Positions 36,471 to 45,925 of a stretch of 64,000 nt of DNA are shown in pieces. Made by a program: the position numbers and the translations under genes. The stretch is from Arenibacter latericius DSM 15913 (GTDB lineage Bacteria > Bacteroidota > Bacteroidia > Flavobacteriales > Flavobacteriaceae). Numbering within the stretch: position 1 is the first letter of the stretch; each line of letters begins with the position of its first letter. The stretch lies in assembly GCF_000424985.1 (NCBI RefSeq), contig NZ_AUKX01000005.1, forward strand, positions 1 to 64,000. Direction: 5' to 3'. Below the pieces are notes generated by a model. It was not told the origin of the DNA, ran no database searches, and worked only from the letters and a program-made list of their open reading frames with translations.

Positions 36471-39110
36471 ATGAAAAGTAACAAGCTAACAAATGAGGAA
36501 AAGCGCTTAGAGGAAAATCTAGTCAATACTAAAGATTGGTATAAATGGGGTCCGTATTTAAGTGAGAGACAATGGGGTACCGTAAGGGAAGATTATAGCC
36601 CAGGTGGAGATGCATGGAATTATTTTTCTCATGATAGCTCTCGTAGTAGAACCTATCGTTGGGGTGAAGATGGAATTGCAGGTATCTCGGACAAATATTG
36701 TAACATTTGCTTCGGTGTGGCGCTATGGAACGGGAAGGATTCTATTCTAAAAGAGCGACTTTTTGGGCTTACTGGTCCACAAGGAAACCATGGGGAAGAT
36801 GTAAAGGAACTTTACTACTATCTAGAAAATACCCCCACCCATTCTTATATGAAGCATCTTTATAAGTATCCGCAAAACGAATTTCCTTATAAAGATCTAG
36901 TTGAAGAAAATAGTAGACGCGGCAAACAAGATCTGGAGTATGAAATTTTGGATACGGGCATCTTTGATAATAACGAATACTTTGATGTTTATACCGAGTA
37001 TGCTAAAGCAGATGAGCAGGATCTCCTGATAAAAATAACCGTTAGCAATAGAAGTGACAAACCTGCTCCCCTATATTTATTACCCACCTTGTGGATACGG
37101 AACTTCTGGAGCTTTGTGGGAATGCCAGAGAAACCTAGCATAAAAAAAGAAGTTAAAAATGGAGTACCCTATGTATCCGTAGATCACATTTACGTTGGTA
37201 AATACAATATGTATTTTGAGGAGCCTTCTCAATTACTCTTCACCGAAAATGAGACCAATATGGAGAAGCTCTATTTACAACCTAATGATCATCCCTATAA
37301 AAAAGATTTTTTCCACGATACAGTAATCAAAGGGGATTATTCAAAAGCGAAATTAAAACAAGAGGGCACCAAATTTGCTCCTATGTACAAAATGCAGCTT
37401 AAAGCAGGGGAAACCAAAACAGTAAAATTAAGACTAACAAATGGTTCCTTAGAAAACCCCTTTGACGAAGGGTTCGATACCGTATTTGCAGAGCGAGTAA
37501 AAGAGTCACAGGAGTTTTTAGAAGCCACTTTCCCCGACTCTGATAAAGAGTCCCTAGAGATTCAAAGACAGGCCATAGCAGGATTATTATGGTCTAAACA
37601 ATATTATAACTATGAGGTTGAAAAATGGTTGGAAGGCGATTTTAAAGAATTCCCCCCTTCCCCTAGTCGTTACCACGGTAGGAATAACCAATGGGAAACC
37701 CTTAGGATTCACGATATATTATCCATGCCAGATAAATGGGAATACCCATGGTTTGCAGCATGGGATACTGCCTTTCATTGCGTTTCTATTGCTTTAGTAG
37801 ACGCTAATTTTGCCAAGGAGCAATTGCTTTTATTTACAAAGGAATGGTATATGTCTCCTAGCGGGCAGATTCCGGCTTACGAATGGAATTTCAGCGATGT
37901 TAACCCTCCCGTACAGGCTTGGGCTTCCCTACAAGTATTTCAACTCGAAAAAAAGAAGACCGGGAAAGGGGATATTCGATTTTTAAAAAGGATGTTCAAT
38001 AAATTAGCTCTGAATTTCACTTGGTGGGTAAACCGAGTAGATAGAGAAGAGAAAAATGTTTTTGAAGGCGGATTTTTAGGTCTAGATAATATAGGAGTAT
38101 TTGACCGTAGTAACGGGGTGCCAGGCGGTGGTATATTAGAACAGGTGGATGGGACTTCGTGGATGGCTCTTTACTGCCTAAACATGTTGGAGATGGCCTT
38201 AGAGATATCCTTAGAAGACGATTCTTTTGAAGATATGGCAATGAAATACTTTGGCCATTTTGTCTTTATTGCTGAAGCGTTGAATACCTTGAAAGAAGGA
38301 TATAAAGGTTCTTGGGACCAGCATGACGGCTTTTTCTATGACAATCTTATCCTACCCAATGGAGAGTCGTTTCAAATAAAAGTAAGGTCAATTTCTGGAT
38401 TATTATCCCTTGCGGCAGTACTAAACATTAAGAAAGAGTATTTAGAAAAACTCCCTCGCTTCCGTAAAAGTATGCAGTGGTTTAGAACACACCGTATTCA
38501 GACTGCAAAATACCGAGTAATGGAAGAATTTAATGAAGGGGAGGATGTGCTCCTATCATTAGTTCCTAAAGCTCGACTTAATATATTGATGAGTAGCATG
38601 CTAAGTGAGAAAGAGTTCTTATCCCCACACGGTATACGCTCCCTTTCTAAGGTTCATGAAAAACCCTATAATATTAATATAGCAGGAACTAATTATTGTA
38701 TTAATTATGAGCCGGCGGAGTCCTCTACCCGACTATTTGGTGGTAACTCCAATTGGAGAGGCCCTATATGGATGCCTATGAACTATTTGTTTCTAGATTC
38801 GCTACGGGAATATCATAGTTATTTTGGAGACAGTCTTACGTTTAATTTCCCGACAGGAAAAGAGGATAAAATGAACCTAAGAGATATAAGCGATGAAATA
38901 GGGACTCGGCTAACCCAACTATTTAAGACAGACGCTAAAGGAAACCGCCCCATACATAAGCTACATGAGAAGCATTACAAAGACCCCCATTTTAAGGACT
39001 TGGTTCTCTTTTACGAGTATTTTCATGGAGATAATGGTCGTGGTGCAGGTGCTTCCCACCAAACTGGATGGACAGCACTTGTAGCTAATCTATTAGCAGA
39101 CATTGAATAA
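36471..39110 (+). CDS. GH63/MGH1-like glucosidase, cytoplasmic
   Basis: This 879-aa protein without a signal peptide belongs to the large bacterial 'glucosidase' branch related to mannosylglycerate hydrolase and GH63 (alpha/alpha six-barrel). Landmarks are RWGEDGIAGISD, WPEKPS-like N-domain strands, WFAAWDTAFH (general-acid region), PAYEWNFSDVNPP, GTSWMALYCLNM, GSWDQHDGFFYDN and NWRGPIWMPMNY. Activity is expected on alpha-linked glucosides or mannosyl/glucosylglycerate-type solutes, but it is not proven for this branch. It stands alone between divergent and convergent genes, with its own hairpin terminator. Confidence 0.8.
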   Translation: MKSNKLTNEEKRLEENLVNTKDWYKWGPYLSERQWGTVREDYSPGGDAWNYFSHDSSRSRTYRWGEDGIAGISDKYCNICFGVALWNGKDSILKERLFGLTGPQGNHGEDVKELYYYLENTPTHSYMKHLYKYPQNEFPYKDLVEENSRRGKQDLEYEILDTGIFDNNEYFDVYTEYAKADEQDLLIKITVSNRSDKPAPLYLLPTLWIRNFWSFVGMPEKPSIKKEVKNGVPYVSVDHIYVGKYNMYFEEPSQLLFTENETNMEKLYLQPNDHPYKKDFFHDTVIKGDYSKAKLKQEGTKFAPMYKMQLKAGETKTVKLRLTNGSLENPFDEGFDTVFAERVKESQEFLEATFPDSDKESLEIQRQAIAGLLWSKQYYNYEVEKWLEGDFKEFPPSPSRYHGRNNQWETLRIHDILSMPDKWEYPWFAAWDTAFHCVSIALVDANFAKEQLLLFTKEWYMSPSGQIPAYEWNFSDVNPPVQAWASLQVFQLEKKKTGKGDIRFLKRMFNKLALNFTWWVNRVDREEKNVFEGGFLGLDNIGVFDRSNGVPGGGILEQVDGTSWMALYCLNMLEMALEISLEDDSFEDMAMKYFGHFVFIAEALNTLKEGYKGSWDQHDGFFYDNLILPNGESFQIKVRSISGLLSLAAVLNIKKEYLEKLPRFRKSMQWFRTHRIQTAKYRVMEEFNEGEDVLLSLVPKARLNILMSSMLSEKEFLSPHGIRSLSKVHEKPYNINIAGTNYCINYEPAESSTRLFGGNSNWRGPIWMPMNYLFLDSLREYHSYFGDSLTFNFPTGKEDKMNLRDISDEIGTRLTQLFKTDAKGNRPIHKLHEKHYKDPHFKDLVLFYEYFHGDNGRGAGASHQTGWTALVANLLADIE

Positions 39111-39124
39111 AACTAAATATATAT

Positions 39125-39165
39125 ACACTCCACTTAAAAAGATGTTTTAAGTGGAGTGTTTTTAC
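39125..39165 (+). terminator. Rho-independent terminator of the GH63-like gene
   Basis: ACACTCCACTTAAAA and TTTTAAGTGGAGTGT pair over 15 bp with a 5-base loop and continue into TTTT. It lies 15 bp after the stop. Confidence 0.85.
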
Positions 39166-39292
39166 AACTACCTAATTAACAACACCTTAACAAATCATTT
39201 CTTGGTGATTAATTCTGATTATTAAAAACTATCATTACTTTCTTCTTGGCCCTCCAGTTCGCTTATCACAAGGATTTTAAAAGCAAAGAATA

Positions 39293-39550
39293 TTAAAGAG
39301 GAAAGAAACTTTTGGGCACAAGGTGGAACCCTAAAGCACTAACCTTCTTTTCTATATCGGATATCTGTACCACTTTAGAAGTGTGGACCTTAAACTCTTT
39401 GGGAAAACCTTCAATTAATATTACCTCCGTAATGCCTTCTAATTTCATCAATTCCTTCTGAATCTGTTCTAGATCCCTTTTCTCCTTGGCATCCGTTCCA
39501 AAAGTTTTACCATAATTTCCGGGAATTACATTTTCTGAAATATAGCTCAT
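39293..39550 (-). CDS. small HMA-like (ferredoxin-fold) protein without metal cysteines
   Basis: This 85-aa cytoplasmic protein has a beta-alpha-beta pattern. ELMKLEGITEVILIEGFPKEFKVH and SDIEKKVSALGFHLVPKSFF resemble the heavy-metal-associated fold (typical '...GI..V.v....v.v.....i..i...G'), but the CxxC metal-binding motif is absent. It may be a degenerate chaperone or a regulatory domain. It is downstream of the permease, on the opposite side from the glucosidase. No neighbour indicates metal transport. A real gene is likely because of the clean ATG and the domain pattern. Confidence 0.6.
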   Translation of the reverse strand: MSYISENVIPGNYGKTFGTDAKEKRDLEQIQKELMKLEGITEVILIEGFPKEFKVHTSKVVQISDIEKKVSALGFHLVPKSFFPL

Positions 39551-39771
39551 GATTTCGATTCTTTATTTATTTCCTGGTTTCGGCTTGGAGGAGATACTAA
39601 TTCCACCTAGATGGAAAGACGCCCACGGGGCAAGTCCCTATATAAATATACAAAATTAAAAATTACCTAATCCAATGTTTTTTTAAAGAATTACCTAAGT
39701 AGATTCTTAGTTAAACTTACCGGTCAATATTTAAATTTAAATCCCTTAATACACCAAAGTATAAACTCCAA

Positions 39772-41502
39772 TTAAACAATCATCCTAACCTCTCCCAACT
39801 CTTGAATTTTATAGGGAAACTTTTCACTAGGAGAACCTATAAACATAAAATTAGTAGGGATGCCCCATCGTTTTGAAAACTCCTTAATTTTTGCAGGGCC
39901 AAAGACTCCATCCTCAACAATAAATTGAATATCGATCTCTGGATAGGCTCTATTTAGCACATCTATATCCTGCTTTAACCTGATAGGAATAGTATCGTTT
40001 TTATCCAACACAGAAACAATCTTCAGGATCTTGGAGGGTTCATTCCTCGTAATATAAAGCATTACCTTGTTTAGGGTAGCTACATTGTCATCCTTGGTAA
40101 AAAAGACAAATTGCTGTTTATTTATTGCGGTAAGCATACGTTGGGTATATCGATGTAAGGTTTTAAAAAGAGGCCCCCTATTAGGAAAAACATAGGTTAA
40201 AACTACTAAAACGATTTTAAAAATAGCGGTCCGGTACAACATAAAGAATACCACCAATAAGGTTGGAATAAGATATTCGGCAAAAATCATCAAATAATAA
40301 GGGTTAAGGATAACATTCCCGAGCATGGCAACCAATACTGCAAAAATCGCTAAAAGCAGTCCCGGCCAGCTTGCTCTTTCGGGACGAGGTAATTTGGCAC
40401 GATTGATCTTGAGTAACATATTTCCAATCCCAAAAAGAACCATTACGGACAGAAAGGCAATAGTATAGACTCCAGCCAATTTTGCAAGGTTGCCTTTAGT
40501 TACTAATAAGATAGAAACACATAATAAAAAGAAAATAATATAAGTCATGTAAGGACTACTCCTCCGGTTCCTTTTCAACATAAATTTTGGTAAAATTCTA
40601 TCCAAGGCCATACGTTCCATTAGTCCGCCAACCCCCACAAAGGAAGTAAGCACTGCTCCACTTAAAACCAGTGCCGCATCAATTCCTATCAGCAGTGAAA
40701 GCCAATTGCCTCCCGAAACACCCCCTAAATAGGATAATAAGGCATCTTGATTGGAACTGATATTAGCTATTGGAACAATTGCCAATGCCAAAAAGGCGAT
40801 CAACGGATTAAAAACAGTAACTACTACCCACATATTGCGCAGTGTCTTTGGAAAAACTCCATCTTGTTGCTCCTCCACATAATTGGCAGAACTTTCAAAA
40901 CCGCTTATCCCCAACATGGCCGCCGAAAATCCTAAAAACAAGGCGTTTAATATACTTCCCTTCATTGGAACTCTAAAATTCAACAAAAGAATATCCACCC
41001 CATTTTTCATGAAAAAGAGAACACAGAATACACATAAAAGGGTTAAGGAAAAAAGATGAAAAACAAAGATTATAATGGCAACTTTAGAAGATTCCCCAAT
41101 CCCAATGAAGACCAATCCCATAAAAACGGCTAAGAGACCTATGGTAATAGGAACTACAGGGAAAACAGACCAAATACTATAGGCATACTTTACCGCCTCG
41201 CTAGCAGATATAACCGCAGTAGTCATATAGGAAAGCACAGTTAAGGAAGCCGCCAAAGAAGCCGTAGATTTTTTGGTGGTATTCAAAAGCGCATTGTAGG
41301 CTCCCCCATTCAAGGGAAGCGCCCCCACAACCTCTCCATAAATTTCTCTAAACAGATATAACACTCCAGCTACCATTAAAAGTGATATCCAGGCATATTG
41401 CCCTGCATAAACAATGGCCAAAGCGGACACATATAAACAAGAAGAGCTTATATCATTGCCACAAATTGCGGTAGCTTCTAGTTGATTCAGTTTTTTCTTC
41501 AT
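39772..41502 (-). CDS. APC-superfamily amino-acid/polyamine permease
   Basis: This 576-aa inner-membrane transporter has about twelve hydrophobic helices. The first begins QLEATAICGNDISSSCLYVSA, with the glycine-rich unwound TM1 typical of APC carriers, and GALPLNGGAYNALL fits the TM2-TM3 region. The C-terminal 115 residues (after YTQRMLTAINKQQ) are soluble and look like a small alpha/beta (USP-like) domain, seen in some Bacteroidota APC proteins. The substrate is unknown. It is divergent from the Gfo/Idh/MocA gene at 41752, sharing a 249-bp intergenic region. Confidence 0.85.
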   Translation of the reverse strand: MKKKLNQLEATAICGNDISSSCLYVSALAIVYAGQYAWISLLMVAGVLYLFREIYGEVVGALPLNGGAYNALLNTTKKSTASLAASLTVLSYMTTAVISASEAVKYAYSIWSVFPVVPITIGLLAVFMGLVFIGIGESSKVAIIIFVFHLFSLTLLCVFCVLFFMKNGVDILLLNFRVPMKGSILNALFLGFSAAMLGISGFESSANYVEEQQDGVFPKTLRNMWVVVTVFNPLIAFLALAIVPIANISSNQDALLSYLGGVSGGNWLSLLIGIDAALVLSGAVLTSFVGVGGLMERMALDRILPKFMLKRNRRSSPYMTYIIFFLLCVSILLVTKGNLAKLAGVYTIAFLSVMVLFGIGNMLLKINRAKLPRPERASWPGLLLAIFAVLVAMLGNVILNPYYLMIFAEYLIPTLLVVFFMLYRTAIFKIVLVVLTYVFPNRGPLFKTLHRYTQRMLTAINKQQFVFFTKDDNVATLNKVMLYITRNEPSKILKIVSVLDKNDTIPIRLKQDIDVLNRAYPEIDIQFIVEDGVFGPAKIKEFSKRWGIPTNFMFIGSPSEKFPYKIQELGEVRMIV

Positions 41503-41654
41503 CTAAAAAAAGATTACAGAAAAGAAATCTTACTTAAAGGTACGAGTAAATCGGTGATTTTAAGGCTATTCGGGCTTATAAATGAATTGCTTTTAATTTA
41601 TAGAATGAACATGATTTAAAATTTTTAGTAAGAAACCCATAAATCATTTTTTGC

Positions 41655-41662
41655 TATCTTTA
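41655..41662 (+). promoter_or_regulatory. candidate -7 box (TATCTTTA)
   Basis: The same seven-of-eight match to TAnnTTTG as before the GH63-like gene, 90 bp upstream of the ATG at 41752. No good -33 box is visible. Confidence 0.3.
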
Positions 41663-41751
41663 AATGGTTGCACCCCTTTCCAATAGCAACAATTAGACTA
41701 TATCAAAACTAAATACAGCACTTACCAAGCAAGTAAAATAACTAACAATAC

Positions 41752-43128
41752 ATGGATCAGAACATATTCAACATCAATAGGAGAAATTTTATAAAAGGAG
41801 CTACAGCATCTATGGTACTCTCATCATTTGGTGCCTATGGGTTTGAATTGATGCATCGCAATAGGCCTTGGCGGGTAGGCCTCATAGGAACTGGATGGTA
41901 CGGAAAGAGCGACCTGTTTAGGTTGATGCAGGTAACCCAGGTAAACGTAGTTTCTATTTGCGATGTAGATAATAAACTCCTTTCCGAAGCGGCCGCCTTA
42001 ATCAGTCAGCGACAACAATCTAAAAAGATGCCTAGAATGTATAGGGATTATAGAAAAATGCTCGCAGAAAAAGATTTAGATATCGTTATTATTGGTACCC
42101 CTGACCATTGGCATGCCCTACAGACCATAGAGGCTCTAAAATCTGGCGCCCATGTTTACGTGCAAAAACCCATAAGTACCGATGTGGTAGAAGGTGAGGC
42201 TATGGTGGCTGCAGCTCGAAAATACAACAGAATTGTACAAGTAGGTACCCAAAGGAAAAGCACTCCTCACCTTATAGAGGCCAAAAAGAACATTGTAGAT
42301 GCCGGCTTATTGGGAAAAGTCTCCCATGTAGAAATGTCCTGCTACTACCACATGAGAGCTAATGACAACCCTCCCCTACAACAAGTCCCCGAGTATTTGG
42401 ATTATGAGATGTGGACCGGCCCAGCACCCCTAAGACCCTATGATGGACTCCCCCATAGACGTTGGTGGCGTACATTTATGGAATACGGAAATGGGATAAT
42501 GGGCGATATGTGTGTACATATGTTAGATACTGTACGTTGGATGCTCGCATTAGATTGGCCAAAAAGAATCAGCTCAACCGGAGGAATCTATGTGCAGAAA
42601 GAGGGGAAGTCAAATATAGCCGATACGCAGACAGCAATTTTCGAATTTGAAGACCTAAACTGCGTTTGGCAACACCGTACATGGGGCACCCCCGCAGATC
42701 CCGAATATCCATGGTCTTTTAAACTGTACGGCGAAAAAGGAACTCTCATGGGTAGTACCATGAAATACGATTTTATTCCTCATGGTGATGGAGAGAAAAT
42801 ACATAAAGATGTGGTCTATGAGAAGGAGAAGTACCCAGAGGATCTTACCGAAAAGGATATTGAATTAAATGCCGCTCCGGCTACACGACTTCACATGTTA
42901 GATTTCTTAGCTGCAATTGACCAGAATAGCTTGCCTATTGCCGATATCCGAGAAGGACATATCTCTTCGGCAAGTTGCATTTTAGCCAACCTATCCATGG
43001 CCACTGGTAGGCCGTTGGTCTATAATCCTAATAAAATTATAGTGGTAAACGATGAGGAAGCTACCGCCCTTTTGCAAAGAGAATACAGGGCACCTTGGAA
43101 ACATCCTCATCCCAAGGATTTTTTATAA
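41752..43128 (+). CDS. Tat-exported Gfo/Idh/MocA-family oxidoreductase (third)
   Basis: This 458-aa protein has a twin-arginine signal (INRRNFIKGATASMVLSS), the NAD loop VGLIGTGWYGKSD (about 43-55), IIGTPDHWH (about 119-127), VQKPISTDV (the family's EKP-type Lys position, here QKP) and RRWWRTFMEYGNGIMGDMCV followed by HMLDTVRWM. The last block is typical of the branch called 'oxidoreductase, Gfo/Idh/MocA, Tat signal' in marine Bacteroidota. The substrate is unknown. It stands as a single gene. The dispersed repeat copy B follows the stop. Confidence 0.85.
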   Translation: MDQNIFNINRRNFIKGATASMVLSSFGAYGFELMHRNRPWRVGLIGTGWYGKSDLFRLMQVTQVNVVSICDVDNKLLSEAAALISQRQQSKKMPRMYRDYRKMLAEKDLDIVIIGTPDHWHALQTIEALKSGAHVYVQKPISTDVVEGEAMVAAARKYNRIVQVGTQRKSTPHLIEAKKNIVDAGLLGKVSHVEMSCYYHMRANDNPPLQQVPEYLDYEMWTGPAPLRPYDGLPHRRWWRTFMEYGNGIMGDMCVHMLDTVRWMLALDWPKRISSTGGIYVQKEGKSNIADTQTAIFEFEDLNCVWQHRTWGTPADPEYPWSFKLYGEKGTLMGSTMKYDFIPHGDGEKIHKDVVYEKEKYPEDLTEKDIELNAAPATRLHMLDFLAAIDQNSLPIADIREGHISSASCILANLSMATGRPLVYNPNKIIVVNDEEATALLQREYRAPWKHPHPKDFL

Positions 43129-43162
43129 AATATAGTTTGAAGATGGGAAATGGTATAAAGTA

Positions 43163-43276
43163 AACTACCTCGGGGCAAGCTCGCCTAAAATGGTAGGGAC
43201 AGGCCTACAAGGCATTAAAAGGAAGAATTATTGATTTCGAGGTTCGCCTCGGAGCATTCAAATCTCGATTATCGAG
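43163..43276. repeat. dispersed repeat, copy B
   Basis: AACTACCTCGGGGCAAGC, CGCCT and then CCTCGGAGCATTCAAATCTC plus GATTATC repeat the order of copy A at 636-702. Over the last 27 bases the two copies differ at two positions. Copy B is longer because of an insertion between the blocks (43186-43246). It occupies most of the 237-bp gap between convergent genes. Confidence 0.6.
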
Positions 43277-43365
43277 TGAAAAATTGATTCGCAAAAGACC
43301 CTTAAGGAAAACAAGGTACGCACTCCACACTTTTTGTAGATAGTACATATAGAAGCTAGGAAGCC

Positions 43366-43950
43366 CTAATCCATCTGCAATGCCAAATCAAAATCTATGC
43401 TAATAGAATCGTGGACCACAATGAGTCCCAACATTTTTTTGGGGGCCTTAAGCTTAAAATCGCCCAAACTTAAATTTAATTTTCCAGAAACACTACTAGG
43501 ACTATTTTCAGCCAAGGTAACGGGAATGGTATACGAATTGGTATGGCCAGAAATTTTTATATCTACCGTGGCATTTAATGGAGAGTCCTTAAAGGGGTTT
43601 CCTTCTATTTCCTTAAGTTTTAATAATATTTGTGGGTACTCTTCAGATTTTAACAGCTCATGAAAGTCACTATTTATTCCTTTGCTCCCACAATTAAAAC
43701 CGGAGTTATTTAAAACTAAGGTTGCTTTTTTAAAAATGTACTTTTCTCCTACTTTTTCATAATGCACTGGAATAGATTTCTGTAATCTTTCTATATCAAA
43801 TTCACAATTAAAAGTATTGACATTGGTAGTTCCAGAAATCATCAATCTGCTCTCTGGGGCAATATATACCGTAGTACGGTTCACTAAAGTTTCTTTATTA
43901 TTAAAAGCGAGCAGTAAAAATAATGTAGCGAAGTAAAAGATCTTTTTCAT
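43366..43950 (-). CDS. YceI-domain secreted protein
   Basis: This 194-aa protein has the signal peptide MKKIFYFATLFLLLAFNNKE, then a YceI-like lipocalin fold (about 35-194): SRLMISGTTNVNTFNCEFD near the start, VDIKISGHTNSYTIPVTL and DSISIDFDLALQ at the end. YceI proteins bind amphiphilic or polyisoprenoid-like molecules in the periplasm. ATG 43950 puts the signal at the N-terminus; an upstream in-frame start at 44025 adds 25 polar residues. It follows the beta-barrel gene by about 95 bp and is a paralogue of the YceI at 45341, which has the same length, flanking the barrel gene. Confidence 0.85.
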   Translation of the reverse strand: MKKIFYFATLFLLLAFNNKETLVNRTTVYIAPESRLMISGTTNVNTFNCEFDIERLQKSIPVHYEKVGEKYIFKKATLVLNNSGFNCGSKGINSDFHELLKSEEYPQILLKLKEIEGNPFKDSPLNATVDIKISGHTNSYTIPVTLAENSPSSVSGKLNLSLGDFKLKAPKKMLGLIVVHDSISIDFDLALQMD

Positions 43951-44045
43951 CGGTATTGTTTTAAAGGCTATTTTTCTGTGCTTAATAAGATGCCCGAGCG
44001 ACATTAACCTATCGCGCTCGGGCAAATTAATTTTAATTACTGAAT

Positions 44046-45314
44046 TTAAAAACTAATAACCGCCTCTAGCATCAAGCCTTTAAACTCACCATCATTTAAG
44101 ATACTTGTAGTTGGGTAATCATTATACTGCTGATTAACATATTCTACCTTAGCAAGTATATTTTTTGTCATAAACCAACCAGCTCCTAATTGGAATCTTG
44201 ATATTTCAATGTCATCGCCACTCATTTCCTCTCCATTTACTTTATTATATCTTCCTCCTAAGAAAAAATTCTCGTCATGCCCAAATCGATATACCAATTC
44301 CCCAGCATATTGAGTTGCTGTTCTTTTAGAAGTTTCAGTATTCGCTTTTCCACTTGTATGCTCGTAAGTTCCGAAAAACTCTAATCCTCTATACTTTACA
44401 AATGGGTTGATCATAAAAGCTGTTATTTGATTCTTCATATTAGGATTATACCTTCCTGACCTGAAATTACCGCTAGTAGAAGCGTTTTCATCTTCCATTA
44501 CAAAATAGTATCTAGATCCAGCACGGTCTGCGCTGTATAAATACGAGTTTGGCACATATCCTGTAGTATAAACCGATCCAGTGATTCGGTATCTTAAATC
44601 TTCTGTTCTCTGCTTATCATACCCTATTTTTGCCAAGAAAGAGGCTCCACCTGTAGATCCATCCACTTCGTTAACAGCCTGATTTAATTTACCGTTAGAA
44701 ATCCCCACCATACTTATAAATCCATTCTTCTGGAAGTAAACTTCCCCTCCTACCTCAGTAGTAAAAGCATCCATAATAAGGTTTCCTACAAAAGGATTGT
44801 ATATGGCTTGGGCATTATCCGTTCTTCTAAAATGGGCATCTCCATAGTTATTTTCCATATGTCCCACCTTAATGGTTACATACTTCATTACATCTTCCAT
44901 AAACCCTTCACGAATAAAATCTAGCTTGTCTATTTGGAAATACCCTCCTTTAACATAGGGTTCAGGATGGTGTCTAGAAGACAAATAGGTTCTTAAATGC
45001 ATCCTTATCCCATCAAACAATGCTACATCCAAATCAAGGTTCGCTGTTGCTAAATTAAAATTGTATCCAATATCTTTTAGCGCTACTGCACCAGAATTGC
45101 TATGATCTACTGCTTGAAATTGCAAGGTAGACGACCCCCCAATTCTTACTTTCACTCCATCAAAAGTTGAGACGGTATCTTTAGGTGCCTCAAAAACATT
45201 GATTCCACTTTTATCAGGTTGTCTATAATTGTCCAGGTTACGGTCTTGTGCATTTAAGCCTAATCCGGCTAAAACTAGTGTTGCACATACAGCGTTTTTA
45301 ATAATTGATCTCAT
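44046..45314 (-). CDS. outer-membrane beta-barrel (porin-like) protein
   Basis: This 422-aa protein has the signal peptide ATLVLAGLGLNAQ and then alternating aromatic/polar strands ending FKGLMLEAVISF, the terminal Phe signature of outer-membrane barrels. Segments such as FDGIRMHLRTYLSS, EFFGTYEHTSGKA, ENFFLGGRYNKVNG and FQLGAGWFMTKNILAKVEYV read as consecutive strands. It is probably a 16-18-strand specific channel; the substrate is unknown. It lies between two YceI genes, 26 bp after the one at 45341, with all three on one strand, so it is likely co-transcribed and functionally linked. Confidence 0.8.
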   Translation of the reverse strand: MRSIIKNAVCATLVLAGLGLNAQDRNLDNYRQPDKSGINVFEAPKDTVSTFDGVKVRIGGSSTLQFQAVDHSNSGAVALKDIGYNFNLATANLDLDVALFDGIRMHLRTYLSSRHHPEPYVKGGYFQIDKLDFIREGFMEDVMKYVTIKVGHMENNYGDAHFRRTDNAQAIYNPFVGNLIMDAFTTEVGGEVYFQKNGFISMVGISNGKLNQAVNEVDGSTGGASFLAKIGYDKQRTEDLRYRITGSVYTTGYVPNSYLYSADRAGSRYYFVMEDENASTSGNFRSGRYNPNMKNQITAFMINPFVKYRGLEFFGTYEHTSGKANTETSKRTATQYAGELVYRFGHDENFFLGGRYNKVNGEEMSGDDIEISRFQLGAGWFMTKNILAKVEYVNQQYNDYPTTSILNDGEFKGLMLEAVISF

Positions 45315-45340
45315 ACTTCTATCTTTAATTGATTATAATT

Positions 45341-45925
45341 CTATTTAGTTAATACGGTATTAAATTTTATGGTGATGTCATCACCAGTAGTAATTGTCCC
45401 CAAAAGTGCTTTAGGAGGGTCGATTTTAAAATCGGTCATTTTTATTTTTTTCGCTCCGCTAAGCGTTGCCTTGTTACCCGTTAGCGACACATCCAAATCC
45501 AAGGTGATAGCTTTCTTTACCCCGGCAATAGTTAAGTCTCCTAAAGTTTTTACCTTAAATTTTCCTGTACCATTCGGTTTAACCTCCTTTACTTCGGTTA
45601 GCTTGAACAAAATTGTTTTATGGCTTTTGGTGTTTAAGGCTTTATAGGTGTTTTTATCCATGGCGGACTTTCCACTTTTTAGACTTTCTGCATTCACCGT
45701 TATAGCTAGTTGCCCTATCTCCCCAGTGTCTGCATTATTAACAACCAATATTCCTGATTGTTTTTCGGCAGCAACTTCCCAATCGTGTAAACTAGAAGTA
45801 CCTAGAACAAGTAAAGAAGACTCCCCATTAGCTAGGTTGTATTGTTGAGCAGTAAGGTTACTAGAAAATAGTAAGACCATAAATAACATTCCTGTAATGA
45901 TCTTGTTGAAATTAAATCCTCTCAT
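45341..45925 (-). CDS. YceI-domain secreted protein (first of the operon)
   Basis: This 194-aa protein has the signal peptide IITGMLFMVLLFSSNLTAQ and a YceI domain (about 27-194) with SSLLVLGTSSLHDWEV, VNAESLKSGKSAMDKNTYKA, GDLTIAGVKKAITLDLDV and GDDITIKFNTVL. The SLHDW...MDKN..AL pattern is typical of the Bacteroidota YceI branch. It starts the YceI-barrel-YceI transcription unit. A carrier for a lipid-like molecule passing to or from the outer-membrane barrel is a reasonable inference. The 452-bp region upstream (45926-46377) contains no gene, only AT-rich DNA and the terminator of the next gene. Confidence 0.88.
   Translation of the reverse strand: MRGFNFNKIITGMLFMVLLFSSNLTAQQYNLANGESSLLVLGTSSLHDWEVAAEKQSGILVVNNADTGEIGQLAITVNAESLKSGKSAMDKNTYKALNTKSHKTILFKLTEVKEVKPNGTGKFKVKTLGDLTIAGVKKAITLDLDVSLTGNKATLSGAKKIKMTDFKIDPPKALLGTITTGDDITIKFNTVLTK

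Noticed and set aside
36471-39110. Assignment of the GH63-like enzyme to the GalNAc locus
   Set aside because: It has no export signal, is flanked by its own regulatory region and terminator, and its family acts on gluco/manno-type substrates.
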